Assembly: GCA_007116095.1 (NCBI GenBank)
Contig: SKJD01000261.1
Location: forward strand, 1 to 20,825
DNA: 20,825 nucleotides
Origin: Candidatus Hydrogenedentota bacterium
Lineage (GTDB): Bacteria; Hydrogenedentota; Hydrogenedentia; Hydrogenedentales; SCBR16-9
Reading direction: 5' to 3'
In this document: in pieces, positions 8,206 through 18,364 of the stretch
Position numbering within the stretch: the first letter of the stretch is position 1
Layout: each line of letters opens with the position of its first letter
Program-made: the position numbers and the translations under genes
Notes under the pieces: generated by a model
Database searches by the model: none
What the model was told of the DNA's origin: nothing
What the model saw: only the letters and a program-made list of their open reading frames with translations

Positions 8206-9396
8206 ATGAACACCGTGGATCAGCAAGAAGCCTATAATACATTCAAAAAAGCCATTGAATCAGAACTCAAACATTGGCGGCGGCGCCATAAATCCCTTAC
8301 AGAACAATGCGCCAACTTGGCGGAAACCCTTCGACAGCTCAGTATCACCCAGTTGGCGTTGCAGGAAGAAATGGAACGTTGGCCGGAAGTCCTGGCCCAT
8401 GTAGCCGCGAGCAGCATGAAAAAGCCCCAGGGCGCATCGGCTGCCGGCAACCTGGACAGTCAGCCCGATTCAATGGTTCACATTGATACCCGAGATATCC
8501 AGGCCGAAGTGAAACGTCTGCGCAAGGACATCACCAAGACGGAGGAGCGCATTCAAACGCTGCAGAAGTCGCTGCAACACGAGACTAGCCAGGGTGTTAA
8601 GCTGGCGTTGAAGCAGCAGATGGAAATTGCCGTTCGCGATCTGGAACAGATGCGTGAAGCATTGCAGGAAACAACACGGGATATAGAGGAAACACAAGAA
8701 GCGAATGAGGAGGCCCAAGCGGCCGCCGCCGCCCTGCAATTCCTGGAAGAGCTGAGCGAAGAAGAGGAGGAGCTGAACGGCGCGGATCGCAAGCAGGTAG
8801 ACCGTCCAACCAACAACTCACAATCCAGACAACCAGCAAGTGACCAGACCAAAACACGGGATGTACCTACCGATTCACCCCTGCCGCCAACACATGAAAT
8901 GTCGCAGGAAAGCAGGGAATGGGAAAAACGTATTCAGGTCGTCATATCCGAACACGGCTACCAGAAACAGCTCATGGGCTATATTCTGGTTAAGGCGGGC
9001 TTTATCACCAAGCCTCAACTCGAAGAGGCGCTGCAATTACAATTCAACAAACCCCACAGCCATCTGGGAGAAATTCTGGTGGAACAGGGGGTGGTTTCCC
9101 CTGAAATCATTGCCCTCGTGCTGGCGGCGCAAAGCTTTGCCGTATATGTGCGGCTGAAGGATGTCGATGTAGACCCGGAGGCCGTCGCGCTTATTTCCGA
9201 GCGCCTGGCCTACCAACACACCTGCCTGCCTGTCCGTGCAACCGAAGACAGCCTGGACCTGGTCATCGCCAATCCCATGGACCTGGTGGCCATTGAAGAC
9301 GTTGAATGCGCCACCAACCGACGTGTCAACGTATTGGTCGCCACCGAAAAGGATTTGCGCGAGGCCCTCGAAAAGTACTACTGGGAACCGGAATAA
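8206..9396 (+). CDS. Coiled-coil protein with a C-terminal stand-alone MshEN domain
   Basis: The 396-residue product has no signal peptide and is predicted cytoplasmic. Residues about 98-190 are a long charged coiled coil rich in E, Q, K and R and ending in an acidic run. Residues about 195-235 are a polar linker. Residues about 250-392 form a GspE/MshE N-terminal domain. Its two 24-residue c-di-GMP-type motifs are visible: one from L256 (LMGYILVKAGFI ... ALQLQ) and one from H286 (HLGEILVEQGVV ... LAAQ), followed by the usual beta region with LPVRATEDSLDLVIANP. In known MshEN domains the first motif position is often arginine, which contacts c-di-GMP; here it is leucine and histidine, so binding is uncertain. 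No ATPase domain follows, unlike GspE/PilB. The start ATG has AGGG at 8193-8196. It is convergent with rpoC and shares its terminator. A signalling or scaffold role is inferred. Confidence 0.8.
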   Translation: MNTVDQQEAYNTFKKAIESELKHWRRRHKSLTEQCANLAETLRQLSITQLALQEEMERWPEVLAHVAASSMKKPQGASAAGNLDSQPDSMVHIDTRDIQAEVKRLRKDITKTEERIQTLQKSLQHETSQGVKLALKQQMEIAVRDLEQMREALQETTRDIEETQEANEEAQAAAAALQFLEELSEEEEELNGADRKQVDRPTNNSQSRQPASDQTKTRDVPTDSPLPPTHEMSQESREWEKRIQVVISEHGYQKQLMGYILVKAGFITKPQLEEALQLQFNKPHSHLGEILVEQGVVSPEIIALVLAAQSFAVYVRLKDVDVDPEAVALISERLAYQHTCLPVRATEDSLDLVIANPMDLVAIEDVECATNRRVNVLVATEKDLREALEKYYWEPE

Positions 9397-9458
9397 GCCT
9401 GCGCTTACATCAGGTTCTATAGGGTCCATATCCAGAGCACATTTCCGCCCATGCATGA

Positions 9459-9496
9459 AAAGGGGGCTTCAGGCATTGCTGCCCGAAGCCCCCTTT
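9459..9496. terminator. Bidirectional terminator between the MshEN gene and rpoC
   Basis: AAAGGGGGCTTC (9459-9470) and GAAGCCCCCTTT (9485-9496) form a perfect 12-base-pair stem, with a smaller GGC/GCC pairing inside the 14-base loop. The minus strand leaves the stem with TTTT and the plus strand with TTT, so it can end transcripts from both sides. It lies 62 bases after the MshEN stop and 52 bases after the rpoC stop. Confidence 0.85.
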
Positions 9497-9548
9497 GTAT
9501 TGCTATTGTCGATTGGGCGTCATGGTTGCCGACACCCAGTCATATTGC

Positions 9549-12500
9549 CTAGACCGTGCCGTCAAGTGATTCCGGCATTCCCTCGTCTTCATCGTCTTCC
9601 GCCATGAAGTTACGGGTGGACGGTGCGATTTCCAGCTCGCCGGAGAAGTCGGCCAGGGCCTTGTCCGTAAGCTCCGGACGCGAGTTCTGGTAGTGCGGGC
9701 TGCCGGTGCCGGCAGGGATCAGGTGGCCGATAATTACGTTCTCTTTCAGGCCAGAGAGGTAGTCCCGCTTACCGGCCAACGCCGCCTCGGTCAACACCCG
9801 GGTCGTGTGCTGGAAGGACGCCGCGGAGATAAAACTCTCCGTGCTCAATGCGGCCTTCGAAATCCCCAGGAGCATCGGTCGGGCTTCCGCAGGACGCCCA
9901 TTGCGTTGCTGCGTCTGCTGGTTGATCTCCTGGAAGCGCACTTTGTCCACCTCTTCCTGCGCGAGGAAAGGCGTATCGCCGGGATCGTCTTTGATCTTGA
10001 CCTTACGCAGCATCTGCCGGATGATGATCTCGATGTGCTTGTCGTTGGTCCGCACACCCTGCAAGCGGTAGACCTGTTGAATCTCGCCGACCAGGTAGCG
10101 CCGCAGGGCTTCTTCACCCTCCACTTCCAGGATGTCATGCGGGATGACCGGCCCGTCGGTCAGGCGCTGACCGGCATAGACGCGGTCGCCGTTCTGCACG
10201 TTAATGTGCTTGCCCGGGGGCACACTGTATTCGCGCTCACGACCCACCGGGGGAACCACCTTGATTTTGCGGATTCCCTTGTTGGTGCCGGCCAACTCGA
10301 CAATCCCTTCGATGTGGCTGATAATTGCCGGTTCTTTCGGCTGCCGGGCTTCAAAAAGCTCGGCCACCCGGGGCAGACCACCCACGATATCACGCGTCTT
10401 GCCGAAGCTACGCTCCGTTTTCGCCAGCATGTCACCCGCCTGCACATCGTCCCCATCCTTTACCAGGATGTGGGTGCCTGAGCCCAACGTGATATACGAC
10501 TGAATCTGGCCGTCGGGACTGACAATGGTGAGCTGCGGGTGCAAGTCCTGCTTGTGATCCGTGATCACTCGCTCTTCCATACCGGTATCGACGTTCGTGT
10601 CAATGCGCATGGTCACGCCTTCCACGATGCCGTCGAAGCGGATAATACCGGACTGCTCAGCAACGATAGTGTTGTTGTACGGGTCCCAGTGAAAGAGAAT
10701 GGCGCCCTTTTTGGCCTTCTCGCCGTTCTTCACCTTCAGTTGTGCGCCGGAAGGTAGTTGCTGCCGGTTGAGTTCACGCCCATCGGCAGCCATGATGGCA
10801 ATTTCCGCATTGCGGTTGACCACCACCGTTTCACCGGCACGATTGACAGCGGTGCGTTCATTACGCAGCTCAACCACCCCGGATTCGGTGACTTTTCTGT
10901 CGGCGCTTTCCACCTGGCGACTTGCGGCGCCCCCGATATGGAAGGTACGCATGGTAAGCTGCGTGCCCGGCTCACCGATTGACTGCGCGGCGATGATGCC
11001 GACGGCTTCGCCAAGCTCCACCCGCTTTCCGGTAGCCAGATTCTGGCCATAACACCGGGTGCAGACGCCCCGCTTCGACTGACAGGTCAGTACGGATCGG
11101 ATTGTTAGGCCGGGTACGCCACTCCGCTCGATATCCTTGGCGACTTCCTCTGAAATCATCTCATCAGCCGCGCAGATGGGCTCGTCCATGCCCGGCAGAT
11201 AGACATCGTCGTCGGGATAACGCCCGGAAATACGCTCGGAGAGTGACTGCATCACCGTGGCGCCGTCCATCAACGGTTCGACCCAGACCCCACTCAGCGT
11301 GCCGCAGTCTACCTCCTCCACAGTCACGTCCTGGGCGACGTCCACAAGCCGTCGGGTCAGATAGCCGGCGTCCGCCGTCTTCAGGGCGGTATCGGCCAGC
11401 CCTTTACGGGCGCCGTGCGAGGAAATGAAGTATTCCACCACCGTCAGCCCTTCGCGGAAATTCGAAATGATCGGTGATTCGATGATCTCACCCGAAGGCT
11501 TGGCCATCAGCCCACGCATGGCGGCAAGCTGCCGAATCTGCTGTTTGCTACCACGGGCCTTGGACTTGTACATCAAGTTGATGCCGACAAAGCCCTGATC
11601 GCGTTCTTCCAGCTCCTTCAACATCGCGGCGGTCACGGCATCCGAGGTCTGGGTCCAGGTGTCGATGATGCGGTTCTTACGCTCACCTTCACTGGTAAAC
11701 CCGTTCTCGGCCCGCTCCTCGATTTTATAAATTTCCTGCTGGGCCTGTTCGATCAGTTCTTTCTTGGCCTGCGGGATTATCATGTCGCACATGGCTACGG
11801 AAACCCCGGAGATCGTGGCGAACTTAAAACCGGCAGCCTTCAGACTGTCCAACATCCCTACTGTACGGGCGTGGCCGTGATTCTTGTAACAATTGGCGAT
11901 AACATCGCCAATGGTGCCCTGATCATGCTCGCAGTTAATGTCCTTGATGGTGATAACAGGGGGCAGCTCTTCACAGAGCAACACCCTGCCCACGGTCGTG
12001 TCGACAATTTCATTTTCGAAATGGACTTTGATGCGGGCGTGGATATCGACCTCACCCGCTTCGTAAGCATGGATAACGGTTGGGTTGTCCGAAAAGATTT
12101 TACCGGGCTTCAGAATTTCACCATTCTTGCCGCTCCACTCTGCTTTCCAGGCGCCTTTGGCGTTCTCCCGTACGCGGGAAACCCAGGCGATGCCAAGCAC
12201 GATGTCCTGGCTCGGCGTTACAATGGGCGAACCATCCGAAGGCGAGAAAATATTTGTTGATGACATCATCAACAAATGCGCTTCCAACTGCGCCGCCGGC
12301 ATCAGCGGCAGATGTACCGCCATCTGGTCGCCGTCGAAGTCCGCGTTGTAGGCGCGACAGACCAGCGGGTGCAGCCGAATGGCCTTACCTTCGATCAGCA
12401 CCGGCTGGAAAGCCTGGATACCGAGACGGTGCAAGGTGGGCGCGCGGTTCAGCATCACCGGATGGTCTTTGATCACGTCTTCCAGGATGTCCCACACCTC

Positions 12501-13703
12501 GGTGCGGCCCTGGGCAATGGCGCGCTTGGCCGCCTTGACGGTCGTGGCGATACCACGTTCCTTGAGCTGATTGATGATGTAGGGCTCGAACAGCTCCAGC
12601 ACCATCCGCTTAGGCAACCCGCATTCGTGGATTTTGAGCTCCGGTCCGATGACGATCACCGAACGCGCGGAGTAGTCCACACGCTTGCCCAGCAGATTCA
12701 ATCGGAAGCGCCCTTGCTTCCCCTTGAGCATGTCGCTCAGGGACTTCAAGGGACGGTTGCCCGCGCCAAGCACCGTGCGGCCATGACGGCCATTGTCAAA
12801 GAGGGCGTCCACGGCTTCCTGCAACATGCGTTTTTCGTTGCGAAGAATCACCTCTGGGGCACGCAGCTCCATCAGGCGCTTCAGCCGGTTGTTTCGGTTA
12901 ATCACCCGTCGGTAAAGATCGTTTAGATCACTGGTGGCGTAGCGACCGCCTTCCAGCGGCACCAGCGGACGCAAATCCGGTGGAATTACCGGCACGACAT
13001 CCAGAATCATCCAGGTCGGGTTGTTGCCGGACTTGCGCAAGGCCTCCACGATCTTGAGTCGCTTGATGGCTTTGGCGCGCGCCTGCGCCGAATTCGTCGA
13101 GGCAAAGAGCGCGTGCAGCTCTTCACTGAGGATATCAAGGTCGATCTCCTCCAGCAGCAGCTTGATGGCTTCCGCCCCCATCTTCGCCACAAAACGATCG
13201 GCGAATTCGGACTTGGCCTCCTGGAACTCGTCTTCGGTCAGGGTCTGCATCTTTTCCAGGCCGGTATCACCCGGATCGACGACGATATAGTTCTCGAAAT
13301 AGATGATCCGTTCCAACACCCGGATGGAGATGTCCAGCAGATTGCCGATGCTACTGGGCGTGGTCTTGAAGAACCAGATATGCGTGACCGGCACGGCGAG
13401 CTTGATGCAGCCCATCCGTTCCCGGCGCACCTTGGATTCGGTGATTTCCACGCCACAGCGATCACAGGTAATGCCCCGGTGCTTGACCTTCTTATACTTC
13501 CCACAGCCGCACTCCCAGTCCTTTACCGGGCCGAAGATGCGTTCACAGAACAGGCCGTCCTTTTCCGGCTTGAAGGTGCGGTAGTTGATGGTCTCCGGCT
13601 TTTTAACCTCACCCCGAGACCACTTAAGTATTTCTTCCGGCGAAGCCATGCGGATTTGTATCGCATCAAAGCGTTCCCCTGTTGTCGGGATATACTTGGC
13701 CAA
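9549..13703 (-). CDS. rpoC: DNA-directed RNA polymerase subunit beta'
   Basis: The 1384-residue beta' subunit forms, with beta, the catalytic cleft of RNA polymerase. The N-terminal zinc site has cysteines 65, 67, 80 and 83. The magnesium-binding [10 protein letters not shown] (453-462) carries aspartates 455, 457 and 459. The bridge helix lies near 755-785, and the second zinc site uses cysteines 800, 874, 881 and 884. The trigger loop starts at [16 protein letters not shown] (910-925) and resumes at [19 protein letters not shown] (about 1105-1123). The 175 or so residues between them are an SI3-type insertion, found in Gram-negative lineages and absent from Bacillus. The C-terminus is acidic. 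The start codon is TTG, three bases after the rpoB stop, with GGAGGA inside the last rpoB codons, so translation is probably coupled. The terminator follows at 9459-9496. Confidence 0.98.
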   Translation of the reverse strand: MAKYIPTTGERFDAIQIRMASPEEILKWSRGEVKKPETINYRTFKPEKDGLFCERIFGPVKDWECGCGKYKKVKHRGITCDRCGVEITESKVRRERMGCIKLAVPVTHIWFFKTTPSSIGNLLDISIRVLERIIYFENYIVVDPGDTGLEKMQTLTEDEFQEAKSEFADRFVAKMGAEAIKLLLEEIDLDILSEELHALFASTNSAQARAKAIKRLKIVEALRKSGNNPTWMILDVVPVIPPDLRPLVPLEGGRYATSDLNDLYRRVINRNNRLKRLMELRAPEVILRNEKRMLQEAVDALFDNGRHGRTVLGAGNRPLKSLSDMLKGKQGRFRLNLLGKRVDYSARSVIVIGPELKIHECGLPKRMVLELFEPYIINQLKERGIATTVKAAKRAIAQGRTEVWDILEDVIKDHPVMLNRAPTLHRLGIQAFQPVLIEGKAIRLHPLVCRAYNADFDGDQMAVHLPLMPAAQLEAHLLMMSSTNIFSPSDGSPIVTPSQDIVLGIAWVSRVRENAKGAWKAEWSGKNGEILKPGKIFSDNPTVIHAYEAGEVDIHARIKVHFENEIVDTTVGRVLLCEELPPVITIKDINCEHDQGTIGDVIANCYKNHGHARTVGMLDSLKAAGFKFATISGVSVAMCDMIIPQAKKELIEQAQQEIYKIEERAENGFTSEGERKNRIIDTWTQTSDAVTAAMLKELEERDQGFVGINLMYKSKARGSKQQIRQLAAMRGLMAKPSGEIIESPIISNFREGLTVVEYFISSHGARKGLADTALKTADAGYLTRRLVDVAQDVTVEEVDCGTLSGVWVEPLMDGATVMQSLSERISGRYPDDDVYLPGMDEPICAADEMISEEVAKDIERSGVPGLTIRSVLTCQSKRGVCTRCYGQNLATGKRVELGEAVGIIAAQSIGEPGTQLTMRTFHIGGAASRQVESADRKVTESGVVELRNERTAVNRAGETVVVNRNAEIAIMAADGRELNRQQLPSGAQLKVKNGEKAKKGAILFHWDPYNNTIVAEQSGIIRFDGIVEGVTMRIDTNVDTGMEERVITDHKQDLHPQLTIVSPDGQIQSYITLGSGTHILVKDGDDVQAGDMLAKTERSFGKTRDIVGGLPRVAELFEARQPKEPAIISHIEGIVELAGTNKGIRKIKVVPPVGREREYSVPPGKHINVQNGDRVYAGQRLTDGPVIPHDILEVEGEEALRRYLVGEIQQVYRLQGVRTNDKHIEIIIRQMLRKVKIKDDPGDTPFLAQEEVDKVRFQEINQQTQQRNGRPAEARPMLLGISKAALSTESFISAASFQHTTRVLTEAALAGKRDYLSGLKENVIIGHLIPAGTGSPHYQNSRPELTDKALADFSGELEIAPSTRNFMAEDDEDEGMPESLDGTV

Positions 13704-13706
13704 TCT

Positions 13707-16700
13707 TTAGTCCTCCTGGGGTTCTGCTTCGGTTGCTGTCGACGCATCATCATCGTCTTTTTTGGCGTCGTCGCCACTGGCGGTTGCACTGGTCTCTTCC
13801 TGACCCACATCGCCACCATCCATACCCAGCGCCTGCGCGGCCAGGTCCAACTCCGAGGGTGAATCGTCCACCTCGGCTTCGACTTCCGCACTGCCTTCCA
13901 CCTTCACCAGCTTGATAACGTCCAGGCACAGACTCTGCATCTCACGCACCAACACATTGAAGGATTCCGGCGTGCCGGGATCGACTTCCATGTCGCCCTT
14001 GACGATCGACTCATAGGCCTTGCTTCGACCATGAATATCGTCCGACTTAATCGTGAGCAATTCTTGCAGGGTATAGGCGGCTCCATACGCCTGAAGCGCC
14101 CAGACCTCCATTTCCCCGAAGCGCTGACCGCCAAACTGGGCCTTACCGCCAAGGGGCTGCTGGGTCACCAGCGAGTAGGGTCCAATGGCGCGGGCGTGCA
14201 GCTTGTCGGAAATCAGGTGGTTCAGCTTCATCATGTAGATTTGGCCCACACAGGTTTCCTGGTCCAGCTCCAAACCAGAGCGCCCGTCACGCAGTTTGAT
14301 TTTGCCCGATTCCGGCAGACCGGCCTGCTTCAGCAACTTGATTACGTTCTCTTCCGCGGCGCCGTTGAAGACCGGGCTGGCAACCTTCATGCCCAGGGCC
14401 TTCACCGCCCAACCCAGGTGGGTTTCCAGTATCTGTCCGACGTTCATGCGCGAAGGCACGCCCAACGGGTTCAGCAGAATCTGCACCGGGGTGCCATCGG
14501 GCAGGAAAGGCATGTCTTCCACCGGTACGATCCGGGAGATAACACCCTTGTTCCCGTGGCGACCGGCCATCTTGTCCCCAACCGTGATCGGCAGCTTCCG
14601 GGCCACGAAGACCTTGACAAGCTTGTTGACGCCGGGGTTTAGTTCATCGCCCTTCTTCATGCGCTCAATATGGCTGTCGCGGAACGCCACCAGTTTGGCG
14701 GTTTCCATGGCGGCCATATTCACCAGGCGCGACAACTTTTGCTGCGCCTTCTTGTCATCCACGCGCAGACGCGCCAAAACGCTGTAGTCGGACTTGTCCA
14801 GATGCGCAACGCGCACGCGCTTGCTCTTTTCCAGGGCCAGGGCGTCGTTTTTATGATCAAAGACATCCTCGAGAATCTTCATGCCGATGATGTCGTCACG
14901 GACCAGTTCCACAAAGGTGCTGCGGATGGCTTCAATGCGCTCTTCATACTGCCGCTTGATCTTGTTTACTTCGGTCGTCAGGGCCTTCTTGGCCTGGGCG
15001 TCCAGGCCCTTGTCCTTGCGGCTGTTGATCTTGATATCAACCACCACGCCCTCGGCGCCCGGCGGCATGTAGAGCGAAGCGTCACGGACGTCTTCGGCCT
15101 TTTCACCAAAGATGGCGCGGAGCAGCTTCTCTTCCGGAGCAAGTTCGGTTTCACCCTTGGGGGTCACCTTACCGACCAGGATGTCGCCATGACTCACCTT
15201 GGAGCCGATCTTGATAATGCCGGTATCGTCCAGCTTCATCAGCGCGTCTTCACTGACGTTCGGGATGTCCCGGGTGATTTCTTCCGGTCCCAGCTTGGTG
15301 TCGCGGGCTTCCAGTTCATAGGCCTTGATGTGAATCGAGGTGAAGACGTCGTCTTTCACCAAATCTTCACTCAGGATGATGGCGTCTTCAAAGTTATAGC
15401 CTTCCCAGGCCATGAAGGCGACCATCACGTTGCGGCCCAGGGCCAGCTCACCCTTGTCCGTGGCGGGACCGTCGGCCAGGAGTTCGCCCGCATGGACCTT
15501 GTCGCCCTTCTTGACGATTGGGCGCTGGTTAATACAGGTATCCTGGTTCGAGCGCACGTACTTCTTCAGCATGTGGACGTCTTCGTCGCTACGGAAGGGA
15601 TTGTCGTTTTTGGTCTTCTTGGCCTTGACGCGAATCATTTCACTGTCCGCGTACTCTACGACGCCGTCGCGTTCCGCCCGGACCACCGTGCCGGAATTTC
15701 GCGCCGTGACATGCTCCAGTCCGGTGCCAACCAGCGGGGAATCGGTGCGCAACAGCGGCACCGCCTGCCGTTGCATGTTCGAGCCCATCAGCGCACGGTT
15801 GGCGTCGTCGTGCTCCAGGAACGGGATCAGGGCCGCGGCCACACTCACCAACTGCTTGGTGGAGATGTCCATGTAGTCCACTTTGGCCGGGTCCACCTGC
15901 GGGAAGTCGCCCCGCTGACGGCACAACACCATGCGGTTGGTGAACTTGCCCTTTTCATCCAGCGAGGCATTTGCCTGGGCCACAATATAATTGTCTTCGT
16001 CATAGGCCGAGAGCATTTCGACCTCACCGGTGACCTTGCCGTTTTCCACCTTACGGTAGGGGGTTTCCAGGAACCCATAATCGTTGATGCGGGCATAGGT
16101 TGACAGCGAGGCCATCAGACCGATGTTTGGCCCTTCCGGGGTCTCAATCGGACAGATACGACCATAGTGGGTCGGATGCACGTCGCGAACGTCGAAACCG
16201 GCGCGATCCCGGTTCAGGCCGCCCGGTCCCAACGCGCTCAGCCGGCGCTTGTGGGTCAGCTCGGCCAGCGGGTTGATCTGGTCCATGAAGTGCGACAACT
16301 GGCTGCGACCAAAAAAGTCCTTGATCACGGCGTTAACCGGCTTTGGGTTCACCAAGGTCTGCGGGGCGAGATTATCGTCGTCCTGGAAGTTCATCCGTTC
16401 GCGGATGGTGCGTTCCATGCGAACCAACCCGATACGGACCTGGTTGGAAAGCAACTCACCCACCACACGCACCCGGCGGTTCCCCAGGTGGTCGATGTCG
16501 TCCAGCACGCCTTCGGTATTGCTGCCGCGCAGCCGTACCAGGTATTGCAAGGTGGCGATGACATCCTCCTGGGTCAGCGTACGCTGATCCTGAGGGATTT
16601 GCAGACCCAGCTTCCGGTTGATCTTGTAGCGCCCCACCGCGGCGAAATCATAACGACTGCCGTCAAAGAAATTCCGGTTAAAGAAGGTGCGGCAGGTGGC

Positions 16701-17714
16701 GTCCGTCGCGGGATCGCCCGGACGCATGCGGGAGTAAATCTCGCGCAATGCATCCTCATGGCTCATGGTCAAATCCTGCGACAGGGTGCGCACGATGCTG
16801 GCGTCCTGGGTAACGTCATCCGCATTGAGCAGTTGAAATTCCCGCACGGAGGAGTTCTGAATCCGCTGCAGCCCGACGGGCGTCAGCTCGGTGGCCGCCT
16901 CCGCGAAGATTTCCCCTGTTTCGGCGTCGATGATGTCCGAAGCAATCCAACGCTCGACCAGCGCCGTTTCCTCTTCCAGGGGCTCCCCGTTCAGCAACCA
17001 GGCATCATTGTTATAGGTGACCTTGTCAAAGCGGTAGAAGAGCTGTAATATTTCTTCCTGCTCGACAATGCCGAAGGCCTTCAGGAAACTGGTCGCAAAC
17101 AACTTGGAGCGGCGGTCGATGGTCAGCCAGAGGTAATCATTGATGTCATACTCGAATTCGAGCCAGGCGCCCCGATAGGGTATAATGCGGGCGCTGAGCA
17201 AGGTCTTGCCGTTCGGGTGCGTCTTGCGCTCAAAGGAAACGCCAGGCGACTTGTGTAACTGACTCACAATGACGCGCTCAGCGCCGTTCACGATGAAGGT
17301 GCCGGTACTGGTCATCAGCGGGAGCTCGCCCAGGAAAACTTCCTGTTCAAGCATTAACTTTTCGCGTTTTTCACTGGAGGAGCCGGACCCCACCTCCTCA
17401 TATTTCTCCAGCCGCAGGAGCGCCTTCAACGAGGCGGCATAGGTCATGCCACGTTCCTGGCATTCCTCCACGGTGTACTTGGGCGGTGTGAACGAATAGT
17501 TGACGAACTCCAGACGCATTAGTCCCTTGGGCGACACGATAGGAAAGACTTCCAGGAATACTTCCTGAAGGCCCTTGGCCTCGCGTTCGTCCGGGGGGAC
17601 ATCCCATTGCAGAAAATCCGCGTAGGACTTGGTTTGAATCTCTATGAGATCCGGGAGTTCGAAAACATCAGGAATCGTTCCAAGAGATGGACGTTCGATG
17701 GGAGCTACGGCCAT
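13707..17714 (-). CDS. rpoB: DNA-directed RNA polymerase subunit beta
   Basis: The 1335-residue beta subunit is complete. It starts at ATG 17714 behind AAAGGAG (17722-17728). The conserved core is easy to follow: HKSPGVSFE near residue 154, the rifampicin region [20 protein letters not shown] at 471-490, [16 protein letters not shown] at 518-533, and [22 protein letters not shown] sequence (here [18 protein letters not shown]) in the catalytic part. Against the E. coli rifampicin pocket, position 513 is histidine (H475 here) and 518 isoleucine (I480), while H526 and S531 are kept (H488, S493). After the last conserved helix (about residue 1269) comes a 66-residue tail with about 22 acidic residues, longer than in E. 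coli. The gene has its own strong promoter and is followed directly by rpoC. No ribosomal protein gene precedes it. Confidence 0.98.
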   Translation of the reverse strand: MAVAPIERPSLGTIPDVFELPDLIEIQTKSYADFLQWDVPPDEREAKGLQEVFLEVFPIVSPKGLMRLEFVNYSFTPPKYTVEECQERGMTYAASLKALLRLEKYEEVGSGSSSEKREKLMLEQEVFLGELPLMTSTGTFIVNGAERVIVSQLHKSPGVSFERKTHPNGKTLLSARIIPYRGAWLEFEYDINDYLWLTIDRRSKLFATSFLKAFGIVEQEEILQLFYRFDKVTYNNDAWLLNGEPLEEETALVERWIASDIIDAETGEIFAEAATELTPVGLQRIQNSSVREFQLLNADDVTQDASIVRTLSQDLTMSHEDALREIYSRMRPGDPATDATCRTFFNRNFFDGSRYDFAAVGRYKINRKLGLQIPQDQRTLTQEDVIATLQYLVRLRGSNTEGVLDDIDHLGNRRVRVVGELLSNQVRIGLVRMERTIRERMNFQDDDNLAPQTLVNPKPVNAVIKDFFGRSQLSHFMDQINPLAELTHKRRLSALGPGGLNRDRAGFDVRDVHPTHYGRICPIETPEGPNIGLMASLSTYARINDYGFLETPYRKVENGKVTGEVEMLSAYDEDNYIVAQANASLDEKGKFTNRMVLCRQRGDFPQVDPAKVDYMDISTKQLVSVAAALIPFLEHDDANRALMGSNMQRQAVPLLRTDSPLVGTGLEHVTARNSGTVVRAERDGVVEYADSEMIRVKAKKTKNDNPFRSDEDVHMLKKYVRSNQDTCINQRPIVKKGDKVHAGELLADGPATDKGELALGRNVMVAFMAWEGYNFEDAIILSEDLVKDDVFTSIHIKAYELEARDTKLGPEEITRDIPNVSEDALMKLDDTGIIKIGSKVSHGDILVGKVTPKGETELAPEEKLLRAIFGEKAEDVRDASLYMPPGAEGVVVDIKINSRKDKGLDAQAKKALTTEVNKIKRQYEERIEAIRSTFVELVRDDIIGMKILEDVFDHKNDALALEKSKRVRVAHLDKSDYSVLARLRVDDKKAQQKLSRLVNMAAMETAKLVAFRDSHIERMKKGDELNPGVNKLVKVFVARKLPITVGDKMAGRHGNKGVISRIVPVEDMPFLPDGTPVQILLNPLGVPSRMNVGQILETHLGWAVKALGMKVASPVFNGAAEENVIKLLKQAGLPESGKIKLRDGRSGLELDQETCVGQIYMMKLNHLISDKLHARAIGPYSLVTQQPLGGKAQFGGQRFGEMEVWALQAYGAAYTLQELLTIKSDDIHGRSKAYESIVKGDMEVDPGTPESFNVLVREMQSLCLDVIKLVKVEGSAEVEAEVDDSPSELDLAAQALGMDGGDVGQEETSATASGDDAKKDDDDASTATEAEPQED
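13711..13716 (-). promoter_or_regulatory. rpoC ribosome binding site inside the end of rpoB
   Basis: GGAGGA on the minus strand is formed by the last rpoB codons (glutamate and aspartate) and lies seven bases before the TTG start of rpoC. It decides the start and implies that ribosomes finishing rpoB begin rpoC. Confidence 0.8.
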
Positions 17715-17781
17715 GCAGAGACTCCTTTAGGCTTGTGTTCGATATGGATTAGGGTTTATTATCCACATCGGAGCAGGCGTG

Positions 17782-17808
17782 TTGTGCGGGCCAAAAATTG
17801 GCACACAA
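17782..17808 (-). promoter_or_regulatory. Stem-loop in the rpoB leader
   Basis: On the plus strand TTGTG (17782-17786) and GCCAA (17790-17794) pair with TTGGC (17798-17802) and CACAA (17804-17808), giving ten pairs with a small uneven internal loop and a three-base end loop. In the rpoB RNA it lies about 70-95 bases before the start codon. There is no U-run, so it is not an ordinary terminator; it may affect RNA stability or act as a protein site. Confidence 0.35.
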
Positions 17809-17875
17809 GTTGCAAGGTAATTCTAGGGTTTACCGCAACCAGACAGATCGGTCCCCGAGGGGAATGTAGCATGAT

Positions 17876-17904
17876 AGGATAACATTTTGAAACACGCATG
17901 TCAA
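17876..17904 (-). promoter_or_regulatory. Promoter of rpoBC
   Basis: On the minus strand a perfect -35 box TTGACA (17904-17899) and TATCCT (17881-17876) are separated by exactly 17 bases. Initiation would fall near 17869, leaving a leader of about 155 bases. Just after the start, TCCC and GGGA around CTCG (17863-17852) could form a small 5'-end hairpin. This is the best promoter in the window and fits a housekeeping operon. Confidence 0.75.
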
Positions 17905-18223
17905 GTGATTGTTGTGACTGACTTTATTCTGCTATCATGGGGCCGCTGCGCGGCATGGCCTGCCTGATTCTGGATATGCATAAACCCGGGAATTACAAAT
18001 AAACTTGGGGCCACAACCCACAAAAACAAATTTTTTCGCATTTTGCGAATGAAGCGTCGTCTGATTTTTTCTTGTGTATCCCCGGCAACCTTGCGCCAAA
18101 GGCGGATTGTGTCTTTTGCTGGAAATATCTGCACCAACCCGCCGCGGCTTTGCAAGTAATCACATACCCCAGCCTGGGCCTGTCCCCAATCGCCCTGAAT
18201 CTTCATAAAGTGCGGGCCTACAT

Positions 18224-18245
18224 GGAAAATTTTCCGGGCGCGCCC
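18224..18245. promoter_or_regulatory. Two adjacent perfect palindromes upstream of thiG
   Basis: GGAAAATTTTCC (18224-18235) is a perfect 12-base palindrome and GGGCGCGCCC (18236-18245) a perfect 10-base one, with no base between. They lie about 120 bases before the thiG start. Such symmetry suggests binding sites for dimeric regulators, but none is identified. Confidence 0.3.
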
Positions 18246-18273
18246 CGTGTTTCCATCCACAGATGGGCACGTC

Positions 18274-18302
18274 AACTTCCGGCATACCCTTGCCGGGAAG
18301 TT
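18274..18302 (+). promoter_or_regulatory. Strong hairpin in the presumed thiG leader
   Basis: AACTTCC (18274-18280) plus GGCA (18281-18284) pair with TGCC (18291-18294) plus GGAAGTT (18296-18302), eleven pairs with one bulged G and a six-base loop. No U-run follows. The next bases contain the short palindrome TCAGG-C-CCTGA (18305-18315). The conserved core of a TPP riboswitch is not present. Confidence 0.35.
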
Positions 18303-18364
18303 ATTCAGGCCCTGAGCCATTATTAATTTACGTATTTTGCAACCTGAAAAGATATTGTTTAACA

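Larger units (their letters stand above)
17715..18364. other. 650-base divergent gap between rpoB and thiG
   Basis: No gene is called here. Long frames on both strands (17901-18374 minus, 18072-18326 plus) show no recognisable protein, and the first runs into the rpoB promoter. The gap holds the rpoB promoter and its leader of about 155 bases with a hairpin. It also has a GCCGC-TGC-GCGGC hairpin (17942-17954), a TTCGCA-TTT-TGCGAA repeat (18035-18049), two adjacent perfect palindromes (18224-18245) and a strong hairpin before thiG (18274-18302). No confident thiG promoter was found. rplJ and rplL, which usually precede rpoB, are absent. Confidence 0.6.

Noticed and set aside
14670..16103. 477-codon open frame antisense to rpoB, and similar long frames opposite rpoC, gdhA and the KaiC/PPDK gene
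   Set aside because: These are shadows caused by GC-rich codon use in well-identified genes on the other strand; none shows a domain or a ribosome binding site.
17942..17954. GCCGC-TGC-GCGGC hairpin as a terminator
   Set aside because: No U-run follows on either strand and no gene ends there.
18300..18364. Possible TPP riboswitch before thiG (CCTGAG, then AACCTGA)
   Set aside because: The two short matches are in the right order, but the intervening ACCC, the TGG-ATAAT-GCC-like segment and the closing P1 strand are missing.
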